From contig NC_049990.1 in assembly GCF_000003815.2 (NCBI RefSeq), positions 4,068,094 through 4,132,093 on the forward strand: DNA of 64,000 nt. The letters run 5' to 3'. The translations under genes and the position numbers were made by a program. The notes under the pieces are model-generated. The model saw only the letters and a list, made by a program, of their open reading frames with translations, did no database searches and had not been told where the DNA came from. The DNA comes from Branchiostoma floridae. Taxonomy: Eukaryota > Chordata > Leptocardii > Amphioxiformes > Branchiostomatidae. Positions 13,119 through 24,151 of the stretch are shown piece by piece; position 1 is the first letter of the stretch; each line of letters opens with the position of its first letter.

Positions 13119-13429
13119 AAGGTGGGGTCACACATGCGTATATATTCAAGTCCGTTTGAGGTGCGTATGACGCTCTTAGCCTCTACCAGGCGCCACAGGA
13201 AAAATAGTACAAATTGGACAAACATAGATACATAACATGCCAGATGAGTTAGCTGACCGAGAAGTATGGTTAGCGACCCAGCTTACTCGTCTGACATGTT
13301 ACCTGTTTGCGTTTGTCCAATTTCTATTATTTTGCAACGACCTGTGGAGCCTGGTGGAGGTAAATACTCCCATGCGCGCCTCATACGGACTTAAATACTA
13401 GTATATACGCAGGTGTGACCCCACCTTAA
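13119..13429. mobile_element. Long foldback MITE, family A (copy 2)
   Basis: Terminal inverted repeats read AAGGTGGGGTCACAC..GCGTATATA on the left and TATATACGC..GTGTGACCCCACCTT on the right. Pairing continues inward for about 100 bp, including AGGCGCCACAGG against CCTGTGGAGCCTGG and AATTGGACAAAC against GTTTGTCCAATT. This is the most complete member of the family seen at 5056 and 31762. No transposase is present. Confidence 0.9.
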
Positions 13430-13974
13430 GACAGCCAGCTGAATTGGATACAACTGACATAAGAATGTATAAAATGTGCTGTCAAATACCTGCCTTGCGA
13501 CGTATGTGACAAAGCTAGGCCTTGCATAGCATGTTGAATTCCTTCTATTTGTTTTTCTGGAAAGAAGTTGCGAAAGACGTTTCTGATGTCGTTGTGTAAG
13601 TACATGTCCCCTAAAGGATTCCCAGAGGGAGTGTTATTTTCCGATGTATTAATTTTAGGAAGTAAAAAAAAAATACATACCACTTCACATTACACGATAA
13701 AGTATCCACTATATAGTGTCGCGTACATTAAAAAAAATTCAGTATTGTGCTAAATTCCTTAGTTACAAACTGAGGCAGCTGGTATACCATCAGTGCTAGG
13801 GCTGCGTATAACTATTGATGCATACTGCACTTAAAATCAAGGAAATCTCCAATAAGACAATACAATTCATTTTCATATATTTATCAACCATTTAATCCAA
13901 TTTGAAACACACGAAACTTCGCAATACTGTCAAACACTTAACCGAAGAAAAAGAGATAACAATTTCTATTTTAC

Positions 13975-14100
13975 AAAGCTTAAGGCCATGTTGATTTGAT
14001 TATACAGATGACATCCTGTAGAACCCAAAAACTGACGCGAGCGTGCGAATAAAAAAAAAGTCCCCCAAAAAAGTTGCCTTCATCATGAAATTTAAGTGGT
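13975..14100. repeat. Dispersed repeat shared with 63816-63912
   Basis: CCATGTTGATTTGA, GCGTGCGAATAAAA, CAAAAAAGTTGCC and TCTAAGTGGTC-like blocks occur in the same order and spacing at 63816-63912. The right end overlaps the stop codon of the leucine-rich-repeat gene, so its last residues derive from, or coincide with, the repeat. Confidence 0.75.
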
Positions 14101-16191
14101 CCGCGGGCTTCGGTACAGAATGCTCAAATCCTCCACAGAGTCGTGATCCGACGTTGTTGTGACGTCACGGATGGTGGCAGTGTCATCAGTTTGCTGTCCG
14201 CACGAGTCAGAGGTGACGGTTTCCGTTTGGTTCGCATCTGCTGCACTGTCATTTGCAGTTACTGCGGTTCTGCCTGCATGATCTCTTGTGAGGGTTCTAC
14301 GTTTCGTAGCCGTAGCTCGGTCATAAAGTGTGTTTGCTTCTTCCATTTGGTTCCCTTCAGTAGCACAGTAACTATCAGAGGTGCTGTCTGCGTGCCCACA
14401 TGTGAGAGCGATACGGTTTGGAGCCGTATCTCGTTGATACAGCGAATTTGCCGCGGCTATTCCATAAGGCATTATTTCCTCCTCACCAGTTTCGGTATTG
14501 CCTATTTGAAAAGCAGGCTGATCAGATACTGGTACTCCTTCTAGCACTTTGGGTGCAATCTCATTATAGACCGGTAGAGGGGGTTGCGCTGCAGAGGCAT
14601 ACTGGTGATTTAGCACCTCGCCATCTGCGTTTAAAGCATCATCGTTGTCATAGTGATGAACCTGAGCCCCTGTAGAACCGACCGTGTCCGCAGGGGGCGC
14701 TTCTTGCACGCCATGGAAACTACTATGTTGCGTGGCGACCCTTGTCATCTCCGACCAGTGGGTTTCGAGCGGTCGCAGACGTCTAATAGGGAAGGCGTTT
14801 GGGTTGGATTCTCCTACCGTAGATTGTTCTGTGTGCAATGTTGTACTGGTGGTGCAAATGTTGTTTTCTCGATTCGTTCGTAGTTTTCTCCAACAGAATA
14901 CCGTGGTAAGGCAGAAAATCGTAACACCGACAAGACCAAATGAAAATTTTAGTACGACGATATGTGTTTCTTGTGGGTTAGTGTTTCCAACAAAACAGAA
15001 CTTCAGATGAAAAGATGGCTTGGAGACTAACCAATAGGAACAACAGGATTGATTGGTAGAACCTGAACAAGTGTCGGTGTTGTTTTCACTCTGTGGTAAA
15101 AAGTCGCCGGATGGGGACATTGTTGTCCTCTGTGGTAAAACGTCGTCGGATGTGAACATTGTCGTGTTTTGTTCCCGTGCCTCCTTTCGTGGCTGGTGAA
15201 GGCACAACAGCAGATCGCCACGAAAAGTTTTCGAGCTCCCCTTCCTACCCATTTCACTTGTGTACAAGCCCGAGTCTTTTGCGGTAAAGTCTGCAACTCT
15301 GTGCGCATCGGTGACAGGTTTCACCAAATGGCGCCCTGTCGGGGTGTGCCAGAAGTAGGAACCAATACTCCAGGCATCAACCCACAAAATCAAAGGCAGA
15401 GAAAAAGAAAGATGCTCTCTTACGTAGAAGGTGGGAGGAAGAACATCAAAGCTCCCGCGCCGACCTTTCAGGAGGATAGACTTTTCGACGAAAGTTCGGT
15501 TATGTTCAGTGCTGACGGCGTAAAATGTCATCGCGGGCCACGTATCAGGGATAAACGTTAACCCATCATCATCATCATCATCATCATGGCTGCCCTGCGC
15601 ATCAGGACAGCGCAAAGGGTTCCCATCCAACTGATAAGACGAGGACGGGCGCGCTGATTTTAGATAGCGGGGTATCTGACTGATGTTGTTGACTCTGAGA
15701 AGCACTAACAGTGGTTGTTTGCTTGGAATCCGCCTGATGGCCTGCATGGGAAACGCAGTCAGTCGATTCCCGGAAAGTTCCAGGAACTCCAGACTTGCCA
15801 GACCGTGGAACGCGCGTTCCGATATGGCGGAGATCAGGTTGTTGGAGAGGAACAGATCCAAAAGCGCGGACTGGTCGGAAAAGATGAAGTCACGAAGGAA
15901 AACGATGTAGTTTCTGTCCAGATCTAGAAGACGAAGCTCATCCAGACCTTGGAAGGTTTGCGGGAATAAGTCAGTTACCCTGTTGTTGTCGAGAAATAGA
16001 TAGCGTATGTACGGGGTTGTGTTGAAGGAGCCAAGGTGAGATATTTTGTTGTTTGAGAGCTTGACAGAATAGACGTCTGGTGTAATGACGTCTATCGGGA
16101 CCTGCGTCAAATCACGGCCGGTATAGTCAACGGTCTTCCCAACAGTGGCGGTCAGCAGAGTAAGAACGAAAAAGGCAATCGCGGATTCCAT
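14092..16191 (-). CDS. Leucine-rich-repeat single-pass transmembrane protein (699 aa)
   Basis: A single uninterrupted reading frame. I chose the ATG at 16191 (a further in-frame ATG lies 20 codons upstream) because it begins directly with a hydrophobic signal peptide (residues 1-18, ending near ATVG). About five leucine-rich repeats follow (residues 38-190, visible as L-x-x-N-x-I/L units), then a cysteine-containing cap (NPLRCPD) and a seven-Asp tract from a GAT microsatellite. Residues 260-320 carry an Ig-like DSGLY signature (306-310), but the cysteine expected two positions after the Tyr is absent. Residues 409-434 form a transmembrane helix. The 260-residue tail has many Ser/Thr, several tyrosines, and two copies of an N-S/T-LY unit spaced 38 residues apart. 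The architecture suggests a cell-surface receptor or adhesion protein; lancelets are known for large LRR and LRR-Ig repertoires. Ligand and role are unknown. A weak poly(A) signal candidate lies at 13891-13896. Confidence 0.85.
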   Translation of the reverse strand: MESAIAFFVLTLLTATVGKTVDYTGRDLTQVPIDVITPDVYSVKLSNNKISHLGSFNTTPYIRYLFLDNNRVTDLFPQTFQGLDELRLLDLDRNYIVFLRDFIFSDQSALLDLFLSNNLISAISERAFHGLASLEFLELSGNRLTAFPMQAIRRIPSKQPLLVLLRVNNISQIPRYLKSARPSSSYQLDGNPLRCPDAQGSHDDDDDDDGLTFIPDTWPAMTFYAVSTEHNRTFVEKSILLKGRRGSFDVLPPTFYVREHLSFSLPLILWVDAWSIGSYFWHTPTGRHLVKPVTDAHRVADFTAKDSGLYTSEMGRKGSSKTFRGDLLLCLHQPRKEAREQNTTMFTSDDVLPQRTTMSPSGDFLPQSENNTDTCSGSTNQSCCSYWLVSKPSFHLKFCFVGNTNPQETHIVVLKFSFGLVGVTIFCLTTVFCWRKLRTNRENNICTTSTTLHTEQSTVGESNPNAFPIRRLRPLETHWSEMTRVATQHSSFHGVQEAPPADTVGSTGAQVHHYDNDDALNADGEVLNHQYASAAQPPLPVYNEIAPKVLEGVPVSDQPAFQIGNTETGEEEIMPYGIAAANSLYQRDTAPNRIALTCGHADSTSDSYCATEGNQMEEANTLYDRATATKRRTLTRDHAGRTAVTANDSAADANQTETVTSDSCGQQTDDTATIRDVTTTSDHDSVEDLSILYRSPRTT

Positions 16192-17132
16192 TTTTATCGC
16201 GGTACTAGTGTATTCGGCAGACAAGCGCTTCCTATGACAACATATAAGCAAAGAATAAAGAAATAAAGGTATGAATACATCATCATCATAATGGTTTATT
16301 TCTTATTTCTTATCCAACTGCACGATACATAATATATTATTCGTAACTTCGGAGATCTACAGCCACGAAAAACTAGCCGCCAGATGTTTTATTATTCCGT
16401 GCATTTTACTCTTACCACTTTACGGCTTTAGTTGTTCTACATTTTCATTATGGCACAGAGTGTCTAACTCATCTGCAATACTTACCTCCTGATTGTGCTG
16501 GGTTGGATTGACGTTACGTTGGTCCACACTCCCGTCTTCTCAGCTGGCCAGTGTGAGGTACAGTCGCCGTCTGTCAGAAAATAGCTGTTATGTATATCAT
16601 CATGCATATGCGAACTCGCGGTTACCATCGGTCAGCGATGGTTTTACTATGAAACAGCTTGTCCTAAATGTTGCAACTGGGCGATCGACATTTCCATATG
16701 TCTCGGCAATTATACAACGACAGGGCTCGAAATCCTTTGCAGAAATACTTACACAGCTCCAATATTACCTACACTTTACAGGTAGTATTGGTATTTACAG
16801 CCTTGTGTTTTGAGGGACGGTCTAAGAAAAAATTATAAAAACCTGGATTGCAGAAAACATATAAAATTTGTGTAAGATTGCTTGTAGATTTGAGGGTAGA
16901 TGCCATCCAGGAGAAGAACTACGTATACCAGATACATGGTTGTATATTTATATAATAAATTGATATTTATATAACTGATATATCTATTCATGTAACAGAT
17001 ATTTATAGAACATGTTCTATACTAGACTACTTCCCGTTGACTTATTAATCAGGGACAAGGCCGCGTGACGAGACGAACGCACACCGTTGAAAACAAACAA
17101 CTGCGTGTTTATGATAAATTATCATTAAGCAT
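16192..17132. other. Intergenic upstream of the LRR gene
   Basis: This should contain the LRR gene promoter, but I could not identify a core promoter motif. No other gene is supported. Confidence 0.4.
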
Positions 17133-17620
17133 TTGGCCCAGACCCCCCCCCCCCTCAAACATCTCTTGAGAATCTGGGGGTGGGAAACTCAGACCGATTT
17201 TAAAACATATTATACAACCAGACTCCGAATAATAGACTGTACACTTTGTAACTCCAACCGTCAAGTCCATTTTATATTAGAGTGTTCTTGCGCAACTCTT
17301 TTATCAGTGCTCTCAATGTAGATACACGATGTAAAGAGTTAACCAACGACAACCTGTTTGTACATATAATGACAACCACAGACAACTTTGTACAACACAA
17401 ACTCTGTGACAGTGTGAGTTCGTATACACATGTTTTAAGAAAAGGGAAGAGTCATGTAAACGTTAGATATAGTGATAGCATGGATGCAGATGTATTGTTT
17501 ATTCAATTGTAATATGTACTACCTGTAATAGTACTTAGTCTTTAGTATCCCATCATGGGATTTGCTGCATTTAGCCCACATGGGCAGGAACATACAAATA
17601 AAGATCATCATTATAACTAT
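17133..17620 (+). pseudogene. 3' remnant of a non-LTR retrotransposon
   Basis: Broken frames encode a Cys-x2-Cys block followed within about ten residues by VHFILEC, resembling the cysteine/histidine motif that follows reverse transcriptase in several LINE clades (typically C-x2-C .. H-F-x3-C). The 3' end reads through a short hairpin region and AATAAAGATCATCATT, a plausible LINE tail. Frameshifts and the missing RT domain show that it is dead. The clade is not determined. Confidence 0.55.
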
Positions 17621-17670
17621 AGTATAACGCTGTAAACCTCATGTATCGATGAACGTAATGTTGTTATTGT

Positions 17671-19010
17671 TACCTTTGCCAGAATGGCTAAGGTTATGTT
17701 TTAGGCTTGTGAGTCTGTCTGTCTGTCTGTTAACAGTATAACTCGAGAAGCCTTGGATGGATCCCGATGATATTTGGTAGGTGGATAGGGGTCGGGAAAA
17801 CGAAGGTCAAGTTCGATAATGGGCCCCCTAGCGGCTTGCTAAGGTACTGCAACAGAACCTCAATATTTGATATCTCGTGTTCTGGACATGCTGTGGTTAT
17901 GATTTTTGAGTGGTAGATAGCCCTTGAGGCAGAGAATAAGTACTATAAGTTTGGACACCCTAGCGGCTTGTTTGGAACTGCAGTCGCCGATTTCCTTTCA
18001 AACTTTGGACGAGAATAACTCGAGAACGTGTTGATGAATCATCACGATTTTTGGTATGTAGATAGCCCAAGTAACAATGTACATTATGAAATACTAATTA
18101 TGCAAATCAGGAACTAATTTACATAATTAATGAGGAAAGTTTATATATCCACTGCATTTCATGATAGGACTTTCAAACTTGTCACATGTATAGATGAGAA
18201 AGAGAGAAATATCAATGCATGTTAATTATGCAAATGATGACCTCATTTGCATAATTAATGAGAAAATATAAACGCATTGATGGATCGTTATGGTCTTTGG
18301 TATGTAGATAGCCAAAGGCAAGACTTACATGATGGAATTCTAATCATGCAAATCAACAGCTAATTTGCATAATTGATTAGGAAAATGTGTAAATCCACTG
18401 CATTCCTTTATAGGACTTTCAAACTTGTCACATGTGCAGCTGAGAAAGACAGAAATATCAATAAAAATTAATTATGCAGATGATGATCACATTTGCATAA
18501 TTAATGGAAATATGAACGTGCTGACGGATCGTCATGATTTTTGGTATGTTGATAGCCTAAGTAAAACGTTACATAATGAGATACCAGTTATGCAAATTAA
18601 CAGCTAATTTGCATAATTCATTAGGAAAGTTGATAAATCCACTGTATTCCGTAACAGGACTTTCAGACTTGTCACATATGTAACTGAGAAAGATGGCAGA
18701 GAGTAAGAGGTGTATGTTTGGGTCCGCTAACATCTTTTCTTGAACTGCAGGAGCCGGTATAGTTTCCTACTTTGAAAGAAAATAAGTCAAGAAGGGATTG
18801 AATGGATCATCATGATTTTTGGTATGCTGACAGCTTAAGTGATGCTTGATACAATTTAATATTAGTATGTAAATAGGGATCTAATTTGTATAAGCAATGG
18901 CAAAATGTTATGAACCAACTCCAGGCATATAAAATAAAATATAATGAGTAGCACATTTATGTCTACAGACATCATTCTACATAACAAACCTGGTTTATTT
19001 GGCAAAGGTA
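17671..19010. mobile_element. Non-autonomous TIR element, 1.34 kb, with internal tandem palindromes
   Basis: Terminal inverted repeats TACCTTTGCCA (17671-17681) and TGGCAAAGGTA (19000-19010) bracket the element. Inside, a unit of about 245 bp repeats (GGACTTTCA..CTTGTCACAT recurs near 18165, 18413 and 18658). Phrases such as CTCGAGAA and ATGATTTTTGGTATG recur as well. Five palindromes contain ATGCAAAT facing ATTTGCAT. No transposase frame is present. The superfamily is uncertain; TA at the ends could be the target duplication. Confidence 0.8.
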
Positions 19011-19041
19011 TGTGTTCGTGGAACTCTAGTTTATTGTGCAG

Positions 19042-19117
19042 TTACCAGGGCTAGCCCTTGATAATAGCCTCCGACTAGTAGGGTAATCATGACTGTATTT
19101 CTCTCTATACAGCCGAA
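19042..19117 (+). repeat. CR1-like LINE 3' terminus
   Basis: CCAGGGCTAGCCCTTG, AATAGCCT and ACAGCCGAAT match, in order, the 3' end of the LINE at 47407-50335. Only this terminal hairpin region remains; the small TAGCCTG-type MITE follows directly. Confidence 0.7.
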
Positions 19118-19216
19118 TATAGCCTGTCTTTACACAATCTCTCGCTGGCTGGGGTTAATGACCCCCTCTCCTAGGGCGGCGGCAATTGTAGGGCCGGCCG
19201 CTAGGAGCGCGATTTT
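19117..19216. repeat. TAGCCTG..CAGGCTA small MITE
   Basis: Begins TAGCCTGTCTTTACAC and ends GATTTTACTCAGGCTA, like the elements at 10571-10658 and 44725-44831. No clear target duplication is seen. Confidence 0.5.
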
Positions 19217-19568
19217 ACTCAGGCTAAGCCTGAAGATAAAATCAACTGTATACGTAACACATTAATGGAAGGACGAACATGTTTTAGGGAGACTTATGGA
19301 TTCTATAATTTTACACCTGATCGGCAATACAAAGTTTGAACCCTCTGCCTGGCCACCGAGGGATCAAAATATTATTCATTTATTCCTCTTGGCACGGTTG
19401 GGTAACCTCTTCAGTCAAGTTGACTGATTTTCAACAGAGCCCAACATACCATTAAAATGAATAACAACAATTATATGAAAGAAAATTTACAAATTCACAT
19501 CATCAAAATTGACATCGTTGATGGGGTGGAATCCTAAAACTTGAAAGATGAATATCATATCGAATATT
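19217..19568. other. Intergenic, nothing recognised
   Basis: No supported feature. Confidence 0.35.
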
Positions 19569-19650
19569 GAATGAATGAATGAAGACCTTTATTGTACATT
19601 CATACCCACTGGGTTCAGTACAGGTCACAATAAACGATACAACATGATAT
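19569..19650 (-). repeat. LINE 3' terminus, minus strand
   Basis: Read on the minus strand, the sequence ends GTACAATAAAGGTCTTCATT followed by a (CATT)n tail. This is a polyadenylation-like signal plus simple-repeat tail, as in CR1/L2-type LINEs. Upstream coding parts are absent. Confidence 0.6.
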
Positions 19651-19819
19651 AATGATACAATGAATCTACACTACTCAAGAATCGTATTCTACTGCGTACA
19701 TTCGGCTTCTTCTCGTTTCTTTGTGATATTGAAAATGTAAGAACAGATATGCTTTATAAGTGAAGGTTTGTCTAGATTCATAAGGAAAATAAAATATTGT
19801 ATGAACCACTATTTTGATT

Positions 19820-19980
19820 GCTTGAAACATTCCTTTATTCATGAAAGCTCAAATTTGTCTGAAGGCCGCTTTTCAGGGTCATGAGGAAAGAGGTAAGGGG
19901 CAGACAAATATATATAACTGAGATACTGTTTACATTATTTGACAGTCCTAACAAATAAGGCTATACAGATTTTACACATA
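19820..19980 (-). repeat. Dispersed LINE-tail repeat, family C (copy 1)
   Basis: CCTTTATTCATGAAAGCTCA, GGCCGCTTTTCA and GGTCATGAGG occur in the same order at 23660-23760 and 39150-39330. TTTATT at the left edge on the minus strand suggests a LINE tail. Confidence 0.65.
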
Positions 19981-20519
19981 AAAATGTAGTTGGCAGACAG
20001 ACGCAGATACACCCAAAACAATACATCCGTTTTAATGGAACCCAGAGGTTTTTGAGTTATGTTGACCACAAATATACTGAAACAGAGAGTGGGAAAGGGG
20101 GAGACAAAGACAGACAGACAGACAGAGACACACCCCAAACAAACCTTCGTTCTCATGGAGATAACAATTAGGACCGGCCCAACCGGTATATCTATGTGTG
20201 TCATTCAATGTGATTGGTTCAAACGGAGGTTAACGAACCACAGGACGAAGGGTCACACAAACATTTGTCACCTGGTTCTCTGGAGTCGATCAGCCGGTAC
20301 TAAATCTTACAGCTGGGCAGCGTTACAGGGCTTCCCTTCTTCTTTGCTTGTATGTTCTTTCAAAATCAAATGTTGACAAAAAAGATTAAAACAGTGAAAA
20401 AACTCGTCTCTATAGTTTTCCTTCTTTTTTTTCTTTGCACCCGAATCAAAAACGGACTTTCATTCTTCTCTTGTATGTTCTTTCAAATGTTGACCTCAAA
20501 ATGAAAACAGTGGAAAAAA

Positions 20520-20760
20520 AACCTCTTGTCTCTCTTGTTTAGTTTAAATCCCCAATTAAAAATGGGTTGTAGTACTAGTAGTTGTAACGTTTGTGATAGG
20601 TTGACAATACAACTTTTTTGGAACATGTTTTACAATGTGACACTGACACACCATGGAGCCTCAAATCGACCTTGGCATCATTTCTTCCCGAAATGGGGCC
20701 CTTATCGACATACCAAATGGCTTTAGAATCCATCTAGACATTCCAGAGTTCCCTTAACCA
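20520..20760. other. Intergenic, nothing recognised
   Basis: No supported feature. Confidence 0.3.
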
Positions 20761-20778
20761 CAACCGTCCGGAAAAGAA

Positions 20779-21010
20779 CACAAACACATAGGCACACACA
20801 GAGGCACGCACACATGCACGGGTGCGCGCGCACACACACGCACACACACGCACAGCCACACACACACACACACACACACACAGCCACACACGCACACACA
20901 CACATACACAAACACGAAACAACCACACACACACACACACACTACAGACCACTACAAACACAAAGACACGCGCACACAGACAGACAAACACACACGCACA
21001 AACAAACACC
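20779..21010. repeat. (CA)n microsatellite
   Basis: Interrupted CA repeats of about 230 bp. Cys/Val and His/Thr frames across it are artefacts. Confidence 0.95.
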
Positions 21011-21461
21011 AAACAAGATACCTCCAATTTTTCATGGAGGTAACTATGTACGTGTACTGATTATATGGCGCTACGGTGTTGTGATTTTCTATTCGGACGG
21101 CCATCATCACTACATGTCCCCGCCCCAGTTCAAGACCCAGATAGACGAAAGTGGTCAGACTAGCTGCGAATGCGCAACGACCTTAAGGCTGCTGGCCTCA
21201 CCATCGGCCACAGCCGGGTAGGCAATCAGGAACAGGTCCGCAGGAGGCTGCGAGTGTGTGTGGCGTTTTGTTTGTAAGATGTCCTTGGTTAGTTTAACCT
21301 ATTCAAGTGCATCACCTTGACACACACAGTAGATCATCGATGGGTCCATTGTTAACTTGAAATAATATACACTACATACTGCTCTTATACACATTAGGAC
21401 TTTATAGCAGTTAGACGAAGGACCAGACGATCCTCCCATACTGCGCGGAAGGCAGTTACAG

Positions 21462-21717
21462 CTAGCCTGAGTATCATCTTCCCGTAGTAACCCGCTGGAG
21501 CACATAGTTTGACAAGTCCAATTCTTTTGTCCTTCTCTTTACCTCCCTCGCTTTGCCCCTTCTCTCTTACTTTCCTCCACGCTCCCACCCAAAATTTTAA
21601 AACNNNNNNNNNNNNNNNNNNNNNNNNNNNNNNNNNNNNNNNNNNNNNNNNNNNNNNNNNNNNNNNNNNNNNNNNNNNNNNNNNNNNNNNNNNNNNNNNN
21701 NNNATGATACTCAGGCT
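21462..21717. repeat. Inverted repeat spanning an assembly gap
   Basis: AGCCTGAGTATCAT at 21464-21477 is the reverse complement of ATGATACTCAGGCT at 21704-21717, and each is flanked on the outside by GTTACAG or its complement. This probably represents the TIRs of a small element whose centre is partly lost in the N gap at 21604-21703. Confidence 0.6.
21604..21703. other. Assembly gap (100 N)
   Basis: Exactly 100 N, so a placeholder of unknown true size. Confidence 0.99.
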
Positions 21718-22818
21718 AAGTTACAGCCAGTCCTAACTAAATTTTAGAAAACCGTCCGACACTGGCCTGATTTGTTTCACCCACTGAGTCCCGCGTCTGC
21801 GCGTCACCAGTCGACTAGTCACAAACGCAAGGTCGGGTCATGCCAGACCCCTGTGGTGTCAGGATCGCTAGCGGTTTTTCCTTTTCCAGAACGGCTAAAG
21901 AGTCACTGGAACAGCTTGTGTGACAGCAGAGGTAGTGTACAGCTCCACACTTGACAACATCAAATCCCAATTATAGATCCCTCCCTCCCCGTTTAATATG
22001 ACATTCTATTTGTCGATTGTCCTCTCCCAACCTTGCAGTAGACCCTCACACAATAGGCAACATAATCTTCACTTAATCCCTATGATGAAGGAGGTTGAAG
22101 GCACAACTGAAAGAAGAAGAAAAGAAGGAGTCAGATTCCCGTAGTGTAAGGAGCGGTTAAAGGCAGTTTCCTCTGATGACGTGATGTAAGGAGCGATGGA
22201 AGCTTGACTTTGCCTTGCCTTTGTTTTCTATTGTCTTACAACGTTTCCTATTGTGTGTGCATTCAAAATTGTCTTCATTCATAGTTTCCTTCAGATCACT
22301 TCAGTGTAGCTTACGAGAGATAGTGGATGCTACCCGTGAAAAATCTGACCGTTTCCGAAATCATATCCAGTGTGCTTGAGTAACTGCTTTTTGGTTGAAG
22401 CTACAGTCCCGTGGTGTAAGGATCGGTTGAGGGCAGATTCCCGTAGTGTGATAGGCGGTTGAACCTGCCAGGTTCCCGTCAAGAGCGGTCGAAACTAGTT
22501 CTAACCAGAAAAGGATAACTTTGAGGCACCGCCTTCACACGTCAAGAAAAAATGTACCCTGGTCGAAAAATGCCAATCAGACTTTCACATGAGAGGCTGA
22601 GATAATAACTTGTGTGCGCTCAAGTTTGCCATTCTGATGGGAGACTCAAACAAAAGGGCGAATCGATCCATACTCTCGCATGTGCACAGCGTAAGCAGTA
22701 GTTTTATTCGTTTCTAATCCAGAAACTAATCATGCGGCGAACCTGAGACAAAACGTTTACGCGAGAGACTGACACATGATAATGTAGCTTTCGTCTTAAC
22801 GCGTGAGGATCCAATTCC
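21718..22818. other. Intergenic with weak local repeats
   Basis: The phrases CCCGTAGTGTAAGGAGCGGT and close variants occur at about 22138, 22183, 22410 and 22440, indicating a decayed tandem repeat. No gene is supported. Confidence 0.4.
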
Positions 22819-22950
22819 GCATCTGCTTGGAGCTCACAGTGACAGGACCCTGCCCTTTTGTTACATAATTACGTAATTCCACCCGATTGGTCGAAACACG
22901 GTGGTGTGTAGGGGCGTGAGGTAGGCCCTGTCTGATCTCCAAGCAGATGT
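22819..22950. repeat. Foldback MITE, CATCTGCTTGGAG ends
   Basis: CATCTGCTTGGAG (left) and CTCCAAGCAGATG (right) form exact inverted ends about 132 bp apart. Related ends recur at 23161, 24539 and, with AACCTCTGCTTGGAG, in the element at 31990-32129. Confidence 0.8.
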
Positions 22951-23659
22951 AGAGTATAGAAAAGTGACCCACGTCTGTTGAGAGTCTTGTAGCCCCTTGA
23001 CCTTCGTCGTTGACCTCGAGTTATGCTGTTAACACACACACAGACAGACAGACAGGCAGACACGCTCATAATATCTGGCGAAATATTCTGGTGAAGGCAG
23101 CTAAAAAGACGAAGAAGGTGCCTCCAAACACAAGTAATAAACCACTGAACCTAACGCTGCATCTGCTTTGAGAGTGACGCTTTGTGGTTATTGAAACGTG
23201 ACCATTTATTTTAAACCTGCCTACTGCGCGATTGGTCCAACACGGGATACCTTCTGCTTAAGAAGGTGTACAAAAGTTGTTTTGTTTCTCCTGCGCACCA
23301 GGTGTGGCGTTGCCTTGTGTATTATACCTACCCTCTGGCCCAGGTAGGCCTGAGACTGTGATCATCGCAGCAGGGAGTCACATCGTGTAGAGTTCGCTAC
23401 CCTTTAATAAAGGGGAAACGCTGTCACTGTAATTGATCCATGTAGGAGAATTGTATTCTCCAAGCAGAGGTTTAATTCATCATTGAATGGGATTAGTCTA
23501 CTGATAGTCAGTCTACACAGACTATGAAGAAAGTTTTCAGAAACAATCATCTTAAAACAAGGGATTTGGAGAAAAAAATCAAGAACCATACGTGACAAGA
23601 TGTAGTACCCACAGAAGTCATCAACTATTGTTTGTTTGAATGATTCATTCATGATATTC

Positions 23660-23765
23660 ATGTTTATTCATGAGAAGATCAAACCGGCCAGCAGGCCGCT
23701 TTTCATTGAGGTCATGAGGGAGGTAAGGGTCAGACAAAATATAATGGAAATACAGATAACTGTAA
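23660..23765 (-). repeat. LINE-tail repeat, family C (copy 2)
   Basis: Shares GCAGGCCGCTTTTCATTGAG and the following GTCATGAGG with 39190-39230, and more loosely with 19862-19890. Confidence 0.65.
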
Positions 23766-24151
23766 CTCTAATTGGAGATCGAAATAAACAAACAAACAAA
23801 TAAACAGATTACGTTGAACTCTAATAAATCTATCAACCTATATCACTAAACATACATGGTACAAAACATATACCCGCTGCATGCCCTTTTCGTCGTTTCT
23901 ACTTGAGATTGCAAGTCAATGGCACATGTACAGTGGCTAATAAGTCAACATATGTACTACATGTTAACACATGCAAATTAATTTGATTCAATCACGCAGA
24001 AACATCTGAAGATTGGCAACGAAACAAGATAACACGATTTAAGCAGGTGTGAACAGGTCTAAACGACAAAGAATTGACTTAATGGTCCGGTTAACATGTT
24101 AACACGGCACATCCGCGCACAGTGCGTCATGAGAAGGGTGTGGAGTTGTTT

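Noticed and set aside
14143-15927. Plus-strand frames opposite the LRR gene
   Set aside because: Antisense shadows of a clear coding gene with signal peptide, LRRs and a TM segment.
18425-18607. 60-codon frame inside the TIR element
   Set aside because: Low-complexity reading of tandem palindromes; no homology to a transposase.
21040-21270. Possible coding remnant after the CA microsatellite
   Set aside because: A short frame looks codon-like, but I could not match it to any family or find its continuation.
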